Assembly: GCA_934320655.1 (NCBI GenBank)
Contig: CAKRFN010000013.1
Location: 1-64,000, forward strand
DNA from: an uncultured Eubacterium sp.
GTDB lineage: Bacteria > Bacillota > Clostridia > Lachnospirales > Lachnospiraceae
Length of the DNA: 64,000 bases
Direction of reading: 5' to 3'
Every line of letters starts with the position of its first letter. The stretch's first letter is position 1. Positions 50,479 through 58,662 of this stretch are shown in pieces. Under the pieces are notes generated by a model. It had not been told where the DNA came from. It saw nothing but the letters and a program-made list of their open reading frames with translations, and made no database searches. A program made the translations under genes and the position numbers.

Positions 50479-51507
50479 TTACGTTGTGGATTCCTTTAAG
50501 ATCACTTCATACGGAAGCAGCGTTTTCGCCGGGACATGTTCGCCCTCGATCAGATCAAGCAGCGTGCGGCACGCCGCCATTCCAAGCTCCTTCGCATTGA
50601 ACGCGAGTGCCGTGATTGCGGGGACATAATTCTCCAACAGCAGACCGTTGTAAAATGAGGCGACCTTCATCTGCCGCGGCACTTCCACACCGAGCTCACG
50701 CAGCGATTTGAGCACATGATTGGCAGTCGCATCATCCATACACAGGATCGCGTCTACCTGCGGTGCCAGCTCACGCACCGCCTTGTCGATCAGCACCGGA
50801 TCGGACAAGCCGAGCCTCACAAGCGCGTGGTCGGGCTGTCTGTGCAGTTGCGCAAATGCCTGCAGGTAGCCGTTGTAGCGCTGCTTTGTGACCATGTGCG
50901 CCTCATCACCCCCGATCAACGCCAGCCGCTGCAATCCCTTGAGCAGCAGCACGCCGGTCAGCTCCTGACACGCGCTCTGGTGATTGTGGTCAACCTGTAT
51001 GACACCCGCATAATCACTGCTGCCGATCGTTACAAATGGCACTTTTTTCTCCTGCAAAAATTCGACCTGCGCGTCCTTGACATAGGAACACATCAGGATC
51101 ACACCATCCACCTTGCGGTTTGCGATCACGCGCTCAAGCGAGGAAATATCGTGGTTATCGCAGATGCACAGCAGTACATCATAGTCTGCCGCACCGCTGA
51201 TCTTTTCGATCCCGAACAGGCAGTCCTGGAAAAACGACAGATCCGACATTCCATAGTGCTCCGGCAGCACCACGCACAGGTTGTAGGTTTTCGACTGTGC
51301 CAGCCCCTTTGCGATCACGCTCGGCTGGTAATCATGCTCACTGATATACTCCATCACACGCGCCCTTGTCTCTTTTCCGATGCGCCCTTTTCCTGAAATT
51401 GCGCGCGAAACCGTCGTTTTTGACACGCCGAGCGCCTCTGCCACATCCGCAATCGTTATATTTTTCTTGATATTCTTTTCGTCTGCTTTCTTCCCGTCTG
51501 CTCCCAT
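50479..51507 (-). CDS. LacI-family transcriptional regulator
   Basis: 342 aa. The N-terminal HTH (TIADVAEALGVSKTTVSRAI, hinge DYQPSVIAKGLAQ) is followed by a periplasmic-binding-like sugar sensor domain (VDGVILMC, DAILCMDDATA). ATG 51507 is chosen for GGAGG five bases upstream. It stands upstream of the glycan operon in the same direction, and TTGCGCAA sites in both promoters suggest that it represses the operon and itself. The inducer is probably a galactan-derived sugar. Confidence 0.92.
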   Translation of the reverse strand: MGADGKKADEKNIKKNITIADVAEALGVSKTTVSRAISGKGRIGKETRARVMEYISEHDYQPSVIAKGLAQSKTYNLCVVLPEHYGMSDLSFFQDCLFGIEKISGAADYDVLLCICDNHDISSLERVIANRKVDGVILMCSYVKDAQVEFLQEKKVPFVTIGSSDYAGVIQVDHNHQSACQELTGVLLLKGLQRLALIGGDEAHMVTKQRYNGYLQAFAQLHRQPDHALVRLGLSDPVLIDKAVRELAPQVDAILCMDDATANHVLKSLRELGVEVPRQMKVASFYNGLLLENYVPAITALAFNAKELGMAACRTLLDLIEGEHVPAKTLLPYEVILKESTT

Positions 51508-51521
51508 GTATTCCTCCATTT

Positions 51522-51550
51522 TTGCGCAAATTGTAGCGCAACATGCGCAA
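51522..51550. promoter_or_regulatory. Autoregulatory LacI operator cluster
   Basis: TTGCGCAA (51522-51529) and two further half-sites GCGCAA (51536-51541 and 51545-51550) surround a TACAAT -10 (minus strand, 51530-51535). TTGCGC, 8 bp, GCGCAA makes a dyad covering the -10. Confidence 0.55.
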
Positions 51551-51716
51551 CTTTTTCTCTATCATGCCATGAAATGGGAGAAAAAGCAAGGACTGTTTTT
51601 ATCAAAAGAGCTTTGCAGTATGTTGTGGCACTTTTGTGCTTATTGATATATACCGTTATTATACAAACTGCATAAAATATCTTTGCATTTTTTGTGAAAT
51701 ATAGTCATTTCTTTGC

Positions 51717-51745
51717 TTGATTTTTCTTTTTTCAAGTGATAAAAC
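51717..51745 (+). promoter_or_regulatory. Promoter of T-box/cstA transcript
   Basis: TTGATT, 17 bp, TAAAAC ahead of the T-box leader. Confidence 0.65.
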
Positions 51746-51769
51746 TACTTGTAACAAATGAATCACGCG

Positions 51770-52034
51770 ACCAAAAGCAACGAATGGGATACGCTGGTGC
51801 AGGCAAAACATCTCACAGAGAGCCGTCAGATGGTGCGAGACGGCAGATGTTCCTCCCCAACATCACCCACGAGCTTCACGCTGAATCCAGTAGGCGCCGA
51901 CGTCCGCTCCACGTTATCGGAGCAACTGTTAGTTGACAGTAGAGAGTGGCTGTGTGCAAAATCACAGCAACACAGAGTGGTACCGCGGAAAATTCCGTCT
52001 CTGTAGTTCATTGGAACTGCAGGGGCGTTTTTTT
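51770..52034 (+). promoter_or_regulatory. T-box riboswitch with terminator, upstream of cstA
   Basis: tRNA-sensing leader RNA. The T-box AGAGTGGTACCGCGG is at 51974-51988 (one change from AGGGTGGNACCGCG). Stem I shows the AG-bulge/terminal-loop core CAGAGAGCCG...GGTGCGAGACGG and the AGTAGGC element. The terminator is a 14-bp stem at 51997-52027 followed by seven T. The base after TGG is T, pairing with a tRNA whose discriminator is A. A likely specifier is AUC (Ile) followed by A near 51880, between the strands that close stem I; this assignment is tentative. Uncharged tRNA would allow read-through into the transporter gene. Confidence 0.9.
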
Positions 52035-52121
52035 ATATACATGATTTAGAGCAGCAGCGATTTTGCGAGTTGGTTCTGAATTGAATCAAAACATATCAAA
52101 CTTAAGAAAAGAGGCTAGATT

Positions 52122-53816
52122 ATGAATGGAATCTTAATGATGGTCATCGCTCTGGTAGTATTGGGAGGCGCTTATCTCCTCTACGGACGATATCTTCAAA
52201 ACAAATGGGGAATTGACCCGAAAGCAAAAACACCCGCTTATGAAATGGAAGACGGTGTAGACTATGTCCCCGCCGACACTAACGTCGTATTCGGACACCA
52301 GTTCGCGTCGATCGCAGGCGCAGGCCCGATCAACGGACCGATTCAGGCAGCGATCTTCGGCTGGCTTCCGGTATTGTTATGGGTACTGATCGGCGGTGTG
52401 TTCTTCGGTGCGGTACAGGACTTCGCATCCATGTATGCATCTGTCAAAAATAAAGGACGTACCATCGGCTACATCATTGAAACATATATTGGAAAAGTCG
52501 GCAAAAAGCTGTTTTTAGCATTCTGCTGGCTGTTCTGTATCTTAGTCGTAGCGGCATTCGCGGATGTCGTTGCCGGAACCTTTAACGGATTCGCTACCGA
52601 TGCGGCAGGCACCGTGACCAAAGTCGCCGCCAACGGTGCAGTTGCTACTACTTCTCTCTTATTCATTGTAGAAGCTGTAGCACTCGGTTTTATCTTAAAA
52701 TATGCAAAGTTAAATAAATGGATCAACACCGGCATCGCCATCGCTATGCTGATCGCCGCTGTTGCCATCGGTCTGAACTGCCCGATTTATCTGACCAGAA
52801 CGACGTGGCATGTAATCATTTTTATCTACATATTGATCGCGTGTGTCACTCCGGTATGGGCACTGTTGCAGCCGCGTGACTACTTGAACAGCTACCTGTT
52901 GATCTTTATGATCGTCGGTGCAGTCGTTGGTATCTTTGTATCCAATCCGACCTGCAACCTTGCCGCTTTCACGAGCTTTGAGGTGGACGGTCAATACCTG
53001 TTCCCGATCTTATTCGTGACGATCGCCTGCGGTGCGGTATCCGGTTTCCACTCACTTGTATCCTCCGGTACTGCCTCCAAGCAGATCAAAAACGAGAAAA
53101 ATATGCTGCCCGTATCTTACGGTGCAATGCTGATGGAAAGTATGCTCGCTGTCATCGCCCTGATCGCCGTTGCCTCCTTTGCAGACGGAGAAGCCGCCGC
53201 ACAGGGTCTGACGACACAGCCGCAGATCTTCGCCGGTGCGATCGCAAACTTTCTGACCGCTGTCGGTCTGCCGTACGAGCTTGTATTTACGCTGATCAAC
53301 CTTGCGGTATCCGCATTCGCGCTGACCTCGCTCGACTCCGTTGCCCGTATCGGACGACTCTCCTTTCAGGAGTTCTTCCTCGACAGTAACACCGACGAGG
53401 CAAACATGAATCCGGTCACAAAAGTGCTGACAAACAAATACTTCGCTACGATCCTCACACTGGTACTCGCATTCCTGCTGGCAAAGGTCGGCTACGCCGA
53501 GATCTGGCCGCTGTTCGGATCTGCCAACCAGCTGCTTTCCGTACTGGCACTGGTCGCATGTGCAGTATTCTTAAAGAAAACCAAGCGTCAGGGCGCGATG
53601 CTGTGGATCCCGATGTTTTTCATGATGGCAGTCACCTTTACCGCACTGACCATGACGATCGTAAAACTCGGCTCTGCACTGACCACGACAGGTCTCGACC
53701 TCGGAAATACCCTGCAGCTCATTTTCGCAGTGTTACTCCTGCTGCTCGGTATCATCGTGGCAATTCAGGGTGTCAAGAAGCTGTTTGAGAAAACTGACAG
53801 CAAGCAGGCAGCATAA
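52122..53816 (+). CDS. cstA: CstA-family carbon starvation/peptide or organic-acid transporter
   Basis: 564 aa, many membrane helices. CstA signatures are PADTNVVFGHQFASIAGAGP near residue 50, AAIFGWLPVLLWVLIGGVFF, FHSLVSSGTASKQI and the terminal LFGSANQLLSVLALV. It is shorter than E. coli CstA (701 aa), like many Firmicute members. The family imports peptides or pyruvate. A T-box leader controls it, pointing to amino-acid-dependent expression and hence to peptide or amino-acid uptake here. AAGAGG upstream sets the start. Confidence 0.93.
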   Translation: MNGILMMVIALVVLGGAYLLYGRYLQNKWGIDPKAKTPAYEMEDGVDYVPADTNVVFGHQFASIAGAGPINGPIQAAIFGWLPVLLWVLIGGVFFGAVQDFASMYASVKNKGRTIGYIIETYIGKVGKKLFLAFCWLFCILVVAAFADVVAGTFNGFATDAAGTVTKVAANGAVATTSLLFIVEAVALGFILKYAKLNKWINTGIAIAMLIAAVAIGLNCPIYLTRTTWHVIIFIYILIACVTPVWALLQPRDYLNSYLLIFMIVGAVVGIFVSNPTCNLAAFTSFEVDGQYLFPILFVTIACGAVSGFHSLVSSGTASKQIKNEKNMLPVSYGAMLMESMLAVIALIAVASFADGEAAAQGLTTQPQIFAGAIANFLTAVGLPYELVFTLINLAVSAFALTSLDSVARIGRLSFQEFFLDSNTDEANMNPVTKVLTNKYFATILTLVLAFLLAKVGYAEIWPLFGSANQLLSVLALVACAVFLKKTKRQGAMLWIPMFFMMAVTFTALTMTIVKLGSALTTTGLDLGNTLQLIFAVLLLLLGIIVAIQGVKKLFEKTDSKQAA

Positions 53817-53850
53817 GGTGTTGACTGTCCCCTGCACCCTGCATATAGAC

Positions 53851-53882
53851 AAAAAATAGGAGCGTGGAAGCTCCTATTTTTT
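53851..53882 (+). terminator. Terminator of cstA
   Basis: A perfect 13-bp stem (53851-53863 with 53870-53882, 6-nt loop) whose 3' side ends in TTTTTT. Confidence 0.9.
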
Positions 53883-53944
53883 GTTGTATTCATAATTTAT
53901 TTATCCCGTATAAGACTGTGTCTGAATGAATAATAAAATAACAA

Positions 53945-54027
53945 ATGGGTACTGCCATATTAGCGGCTACCACACAGGCAGCTTATGTTTAAAATAGTCA
54001 CACACTAATATGGGCTTACATACCCAT
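53945..54027. repeat. Imperfect inverted repeat in gene-free stretch
   Basis: ATGGGTA...CCATATTAG and CTAATATGG...TACCCAT face each other over about 40 bp, with a small insertion in one arm. It lies in the AT-rich 245-bp gap between cstA and the DUF3800 pseudogene, where I see no gene. It may be a remnant of a mobile element or an RNA structure. Confidence 0.45.
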
Positions 54028-54127
54028 CAGATTTCTTACTCGCATACTAACATATCATATACAGAAATTCAAGTGTTTATTCTGTGGCGGTCTATATTTT
54101 TATAATCACTTTTACTCTCTTTACGGC

Positions 54128-54762
54128 TTATTTCCCAAACTTTTTATATGGGAAATATTGTACTACATTGATGCTTCCTTTTATCAAATTTTTGTATATG
54201 TCATTTTTATACTCATAATTTGCATATAGCCCATTCGCAACATAAGCCGCAGCTTGAATAATAAATGCGTCTCCCGCATCAGAATCTTTGTATTCAAAAT
54301 TGATCGTGACATCCAAGCCTTTTTCATATACGATATCTGCAATAATATATTCCCGCAAGGAGTTTTTGGATGTGATTTTCGTTGTTTTGTTATCAAATAA
54401 AATATTTACCGTTTTCCCTTCGTCATTTTTTGTAATGAGTTTGGAAATAAGTATTTTTGATGCAAAATTATATAAAATATTTTTATCCTTTAACAATCGT
54501 TTTTCTGTATAATGTAAATCAACGACGATATAAGAAATCGTTACATCTTTTGAAAGTTGAGCTTCCGTTTCATGATATTATGCAATGCTTTTGCATTCAT
54601 TGTATCAATACAGGAAATCACAAAGTACCTGCCGGACACACCTAAATTACCTGATTCATCAATTTTGTTAAAGGATAATAGCTTGGAATTATGATCTGAG
54701 CACTTGTATTTTTTATTGTATCCTCGCGGTTTTTTGTGTGATCGGAATTTCCTATCACACAA
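54128..54762 (-). pseudogene. DUF3800 protein gene broken by frameshift
   Basis: The upstream part (to about 54541) holds the family's N-terminal hallmark DESGNLG followed by GRYFVISCI. The downstream part, in another frame, contains KDVTISYIVVDLHYTEKRLL and the C-terminal DSDAGDAFIIQAAAYVANG. A single frameshift near 54560-54590 joins them. DUF3800 proteins are RNase H-like and often travel with mobile or defence genes. The region is markedly more AT-rich than its neighbours, suggesting acquisition. The start is unclear because the palindrome at 54730-54767 runs into it. Confidence 0.75.
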
Positions 54763-54767
54763 AAAAA
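54730..54767. repeat. Post-terminator palindrome, copy C
   Basis: The same core as copies A and B (TGTGATCGG, AATTT, CCTATCACA; one change from copy A), extended by six T and six A at the ends. It begins within the T-run of the enolase terminator and lies upstream of a gene on the same strand. Confidence 0.8.
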
Positions 54768-54794
54768 CGCCTGCCTCTTTTCAGAGACAGACGG
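54761..54794 (-). terminator. Terminator of enolase gene
   Basis: A 10-bp stem with two G-U pairs (54768-54777 with 54784-54793) followed by TTTTTTT on the minus strand. Confidence 0.85.
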
Positions 54795-54809
54795 TGAAAC
54801 ATCCTCTTT

Positions 54810-56102
54810 TTATTTGATATTAAATGCCTTGATTCCAGGATATACGGCGCTCTCGCCCAGTTCCTCCTCGATGCGCAGCAACTGGTTGTATTTTGCGACA
54901 CGCTCCGAACGGCTCGGTGCTCCGGTCTTGATCTGGCAGGTATTCAGTGCAACAGCCAGATCTGCGATTGTCGTGTCTGCGGTCTCTCCGGAACGGTGGG
55001 AAGCGATTGCGGTATAACCTGCTTTGTGTGCCATCTTGATCGCCTCGAGTGTCTCGGAAACAGAACCGATCTGGTTGAGCTTGATGAGAATGCTGTTTCC
55101 GCATCCCATCTCAATTCCCTTGCTTAGGCGCTCGGTATTGGTAACAAAAAGATCATCACCGACAAGCTGTACTCTGTCTCCCAGCTCCTTTGTCAGCTTC
55201 TGCCAGCCTTCCCAATCCTCCTCGTCCAGCGCATCCTCGATCGAAATGATCGGGTATTTCTCAACGAGCTGTTTCCAATGTGCGATCAGCTCCTCGGATG
55301 TAAATTTCGTTCCTGCCTTCGGCAGCACATACTCACCCTTTGCAGCGCCTTTCCACTCGCTGGATGCAGCATCCATTGCGATCATGAAATCCTTGCCCGG
55401 CTCATAACCCGCATTTTTAACTGCCTCTAAAATATACTGAATGGCTTCCTCGTCGCTCGCAAGGTTCGGGGCAAATCCACCCTCGTCACCAACGGAAGTT
55501 GCCAGCCCTTTTGACTTTAACAGTGCTGCCAGTGCATGGAATACTTCCGCACACCAACGCAGCGCCTCTTTGAAACTCGGTGCGCCGACCGGCATAATCA
55601 TAAATTCCTGTACATCTACGGTGTTTGCCGCATGTGCGCCACCGTTCAATATATTCATCATCGGAACCGGCAGACGGTTTCCTGAAATGCCGCCCAAGAA
55701 ACGATATAACGGAATATCGAGTGCCTGCGAAGCTGCTCTGGCAGCCGCAATCGATACTGCAAGGATCGCATTGGCTCCGAGCTTTGATTTATCTTTTGTG
55801 CCATCGGCAGCGATCATCGCATGGTCGATCGCATAGATGTCGCTCGCATCCATTCCGGTAATCGTATCCGCGATCGTTATGTTGATATTTTCTACTGCTT
55901 TCGAAACACCTTTGCCGAGGTATCTCGCCTGATCGCCGTCTCTCAGCTCCAACGCCTCAAACTCACCTGTCGAAGCACCGCTCGGTGCAGTTCCCCGCGC
56001 TACCGTACCATCTACCAGTGTAACTTCCGCCTCAACGGTCGGATTTCCTCTGGAATCCAAAATCTCTCTGCCGATTACTTTCTCGATCTCTAAATAATTC
56101 AT
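54810..56102 (-). CDS. eno: Enolase
   Basis: 430 aa, converts 2-phosphoglycerate to phosphoenolpyruvate in glycolysis. All landmarks are present: REILDSRGNPTVE, SVGDEGGFAPN, SIEDALDEEDW and DDLFVTN (Mg ligands), ILIKLNQIGSV with the catalytic Lys, and SHRSGET. Length and sequence are typical. AGGAG precedes the ATG. It is a single gene with its own promoter, structured leader and terminator. Confidence 0.98.
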   Translation of the reverse strand: MNYLEIEKVIGREILDSRGNPTVEAEVTLVDGTVARGTAPSGASTGEFEALELRDGDQARYLGKGVSKAVENINITIADTITGMDASDIYAIDHAMIAADGTKDKSKLGANAILAVSIAAARAASQALDIPLYRFLGGISGNRLPVPMMNILNGGAHAANTVDVQEFMIMPVGAPSFKEALRWCAEVFHALAALLKSKGLATSVGDEGGFAPNLASDEEAIQYILEAVKNAGYEPGKDFMIAMDAASSEWKGAAKGEYVLPKAGTKFTSEELIAHWKQLVEKYPIISIEDALDEEDWEGWQKLTKELGDRVQLVGDDLFVTNTERLSKGIEMGCGNSILIKLNQIGSVSETLEAIKMAHKAGYTAIASHRSGETADTTIADLAVALNTCQIKTGAPSRSERVAKYNQLLRIEEELGESAVYPGIKAFNIK

Positions 56103-56136
56103 TGTCGTTTCTCCTTTTCGCGAACGCCCTTCATCC

Positions 56137-56194
56137 GATGTCCCAAAGGAGGTATGGGCCTTTGAGACATCACCGCCACATTCCGCTATTGTGG
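56137..56194 (-). promoter_or_regulatory. Structured leader of enolase mRNA (two hairpins)
   Basis: A 13-bp stem with one mismatch (56137-56149 with 56159-56171, 9-nt loop) lies next to a 6-7-bp stem (GCCACA/TTGTGGC, 56175-56194). Both lie between the promoter and the ribosome site. They may stabilise or control the mRNA; no known riboswitch is recognised. Confidence 0.55.
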
Positions 56195-56246
56195 CAAAAA
56201 TGGTCTTACATGATTTACACAGCGTTAGTCATCGCTAACTACAATT

Positions 56247-56275
56247 AGAATAACACAGACGCCAGCAGGAAGCAA
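56247..56275 (-). promoter_or_regulatory. Promoter of enolase gene
   Basis: TTGCTT, 17 bp, TATTCT on the minus strand, about 145 bp before the start codon. Confidence 0.6.
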
Positions 56276-56357
56276 TATTTCTAATTGAGAGTTTTTTGCA
56301 GGTTTGCAGGAAAATTTTTTCCAACAATGCTTCTGCAAAATGCAACGGACATGCAAA

Positions 56358-56688
56358 AAGGTGCAAAGTTTTGATTGCTCAATAAAGACTTTGCACCTTA
56401 GGTAACTATGGGATTTCTATGAAATTTTTACGTTAATCTAGTAAAAAATCAAATTGTGATACATCTACGCCAAAAGTGATCAGCGTGGCTTTTGATGTCC
56501 GGATTTCAATTTCGAGCTGTTCGTTTGTTCCCTCCATTGCCTTTTTAATTCTCAACAACGATACATAATGATTGATTTCTGCCTTTACTATTTCCTGATT
56601 CATATTATCAACCTCACGATTCATACGATCACCACCTTTTCAAGTGGTATTATACCATAGTGCAAAGCCTTTATTCAATTATCAATCT
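56358..56688 (-). repeat. Small repeat cassette, copy 1 (promoter, 63-aa ORF, terminator)
   Basis: The right end (56628-56688) is 59 of 61 identical to 58497-58557 and contains TTGAAT, 18 bp, TATAAT reading leftward plus a hairpin holding the ribosome site. The left end is a perfect 12-bp terminator-like stem (56358-56369 with 56388-56399) that also matches copy 2. The inner edge of the left end and the right end share GTGCAAAGTCTTTATT-like sequence in inverted orientation. Confidence 0.75.
56433..56624 (-). CDS. Small protein of repeat cassette, copy 1
   Basis: 63 aa, predicted helical: MNREVDNMNQEIVKAEINHY at the start and a C-terminal KATLITFGVDVSQFDFLLD. It aligns over its length with the 62-aa product at 58305-58493 (shared NxxIxxY, EIxT, K-x-L-x-x-FG-x-x) although the DNA has diverged more than the flanks. 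AAGGTGG lies 7 nt before ATG within a hairpin. The function is unknown. It has its own promoter and terminator, so it is probably expressed. Confidence 0.7.
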   Translation of the reverse strand: MNREVDNMNQEIVKAEINHYVSLLRIKKAMEGTNEQLEIEIRTSKATLITFGVDVSQFDFLLD

Positions 56689-56756
56689 GCCGTTTTCATA
56701 TTTAGGGAATTTATCCGTCTGAACAGACAAATATTGCACGAATCTTCTATTCGTAA

Positions 56757-56804
56757 AGAAAAAATCAGCAGTCATCACTATCGTTATAATAGTGGCAACT
56801 GCTG
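56757..56804 (-). terminator. Terminator downstream of MATE gene
   Basis: A stem of 7 bp plus 6 bp separated by an internal loop (CAGCAGT...CACTAT with ATAGTG...ACTGCTG) followed by TTTTTT on the minus strand, about 45 bp beyond the MATE stop. Confidence 0.75.
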
Positions 56805-56806
56805 TC

Positions 56807-56835
56807 AATATAATATGTCAATTTGATTTTGTCAA
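56807..56835 (-). promoter_or_regulatory. Promoter-like sequence between MATE and its terminator
   Basis: TTGACA, 17 bp, TATATT on the minus strand lies directly before the terminator hairpin, with no ORF between. It would yield an RNA of only about 40 nt. It may be chance in AT-rich DNA. Confidence 0.3.
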
Positions 56836-56851
56836 TCATTTATTGTATCAT

Positions 56852-58207
56852 TTACTCCTGAACACGTTTCAGATAGATCCTGCACAAAAACAGGCACACG
56901 ATAAATGTAATTACAAATGACACAGGCTGCGCCTCCTGCACACCTGCCAGACCACGCATATGCTTCAGGATCTGTAGCATCGGAATAAATACAATTCCGC
57001 TCCGCAGACAAGAACCAAGACTCGCCAACAGCTTTTCTCCGATACTCTGGAATCCCATCTCTACCATCATCGTAAGCGGCACAAACAACTGACCGATACA
57101 CAACAGACGCAAGGCACGGATTCCGATTTCTATGACCTTCGGATCGTTTCGCAACTGCCCAACCACCGAACCTGCGAATAAATAAATCGGAACTGAAATA
57201 ATGAACAACACGACTTCTGATCCTGCAAATGCCGCCCAGAATGCCTTGCGCACCCGATTTTTCTTACCCGCGCCAAAATTAAAGCTGCTGATCGGCTGAA
57301 ATCCCTGCCCGATTCCGATCGCAACCGCCATCGGGATGAAACTGATGCGCGATACGATGCTCATCGCAGCCACTGCCTCATCACCATATATACCGGATGC
57401 TTTATTTAATAGCATTGCCGCAACACTGTTTAACATCTGCCGCAACAGACTTGGGAATCCGGTTCCGATAATATTCCATGCTGTCTGCGCATCCTGTGCA
57501 ACACATTTTATTGAAATATGCGTCTGTGTTTTTCCACGCAAAAACATGCTTAGCAAAATACAAAAACTGATGAACTGCGATCCTGCGGTCGCAATTCCGG
57601 CTCCCGCGATACCCAGTTTACAGCCAAACATTAACACCATATCTCCAAGTATATTAATCACTGCTCCCGTCATCATGCCAACAGTTCCGAGTTTTGCCTT
57701 TCCCTCATAACGCAGCAGATTATTCATCGTGAGACTGGACGTAAAGAAGGGTGCTGCCAGTATAATAAAGAAAATATAAGTTCCCGCATAGGGTGCAATC
57801 GTCTCCGTGCTTCCAAGTAAACGCAGCAGCGGTTTCAAAAATATCAAACTCCCCACCGCCACAATCAATCCTAATAAAAAAGACAAAAAGAACCCCGTCG
57901 AACTGTATTTCGATGCTTCCGCCAGATTCTTTTCTCCGAGTTTTCGCGACATAATGCTGCCCGATCCCTGACCGCACATAAATCCAATCGCCTGTAAGAT
58001 TGCCATATAGCTAAACACGATGCCGGTCGCGCCGCTCTGGCTCGTTCCCAAAGTTCCTACAAATGCCGTATCTACCAGATTATAAATATTCGTAACCATC
58101 ATGCTAATGATCGTAGGCACAGATAGGGTAAATAACAAACTTCCAATCGGCTGCGTTGTCATTCGCTCATACTGCCTCTTTTGTAATTCTTTTTCATCTT
58201 CCAACAT
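56852..58207 (-). CDS. MATE-family multidrug/organic-cation efflux transporter
   Basis: About 451 aa with twelve membrane helices in two homologous halves. MATE patterns include PIGSLLFTLSVPTIISMMV, YNLVDTAFVG, GQGFQPISSFNFGA and ALRLLCIGQL. It belongs to the DinF/NorM-like branch that exports cationic compounds by Na+ or H+ exchange. GGGAGG seven bases before ATG 58207 sets the start. It is bracketed by two copies of a small repeat cassette in the same orientation, so recombination between them could delete or duplicate it. Confidence 0.93.
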   Translation of the reverse strand: MLEDEKELQKRQYERMTTQPIGSLLFTLSVPTIISMMVTNIYNLVDTAFVGTLGTSQSGATGIVFSYMAILQAIGFMCGQGSGSIMSRKLGEKNLAEASKYSSTGFFLSFLLGLIVAVGSLIFLKPLLRLLGSTETIAPYAGTYIFFIILAAPFFTSSLTMNNLLRYEGKAKLGTVGMMTGAVINILGDMVLMFGCKLGIAGAGIATAGSQFISFCILLSMFLRGKTQTHISIKCVAQDAQTAWNIIGTGFPSLLRQMLNSVAAMLLNKASGIYGDEAVAAMSIVSRISFIPMAVAIGIGQGFQPISSFNFGAGKKNRVRKAFWAAFAGSEVVLFIISVPIYLFAGSVVGQLRNDPKVIEIGIRALRLLCIGQLFVPLTMMVEMGFQSIGEKLLASLGSCLRSGIVFIPMLQILKHMRGLAGVQEAQPVSFVITFIVCLFLCRIYLKRVQE

Positions 58208-58246
58208 ACTGCTGCCTCCCTTCATATGCTATGCATATGCAAAAGC

Positions 58247-58557
58247 AAGGTGCAAAGCCTTGACCTCTCAATAAAGACTTTGCACCTTAGGTGTAATTAT
58301 ATGATTACTCTTCAAATTCTAAATCATGTAAATTGATTCCAAAACTTTCTAGTTTGACTTTTGTTGTCTTGATTTCATAATCTAATACCTTGTTTTCGCA
58401 TGTATTTGCACGTTTAATAGCCTGTAGATTCTTATAATAGTCAATGATATTGTTTATGACTTCAAATTGGTTCATTTCATCGCCTGCTTTCATACTATCA
58501 CCACCTTTTCAAGTGGTATTATACCATAGCGCAAAGTCTTTATTCAATTATCAATCT
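58247..58557 (-). repeat. Small repeat cassette, copy 2 (promoter, 62-aa ORF, terminator)
   Basis: Same layout as copy 1 and same orientation. The right end, 58497-58557, carries the promoter and ribosome-site hairpin; the left end is an 11-bp stem (58247-58257 with 58278-58288). The two cassettes are about 1.9 kb apart. Confidence 0.75.
58305..58493 (-). CDS. Small protein of repeat cassette, copy 2
   Basis: 62 aa, helical, ending LESFGINLHDLEFEE; a divergent paralogue of the 63-aa protein at 56433-56624. The flanking DNA is more conserved than the coding part, which suggests either selection on the expression signals or past mobility of the whole unit. It precedes the MATE gene on the same strand, with the cassette terminator between. 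No family is recognised. Confidence 0.7.
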   Translation of the reverse strand: MKAGDEMNQFEVINNIIDYYKNLQAIKRANTCENKVLDYEIKTTKVKLESFGINLHDLEFEE

Positions 58558-58662
58558 ACTATTCTAATTCTGTAATTATGGGGTTGTCTGCCTGACTGGG
58601 CAGAATTGGAATAAAAATATTATTCTGAATTAACAAGGCTCTCAAACACGGCCTCTATTCCT

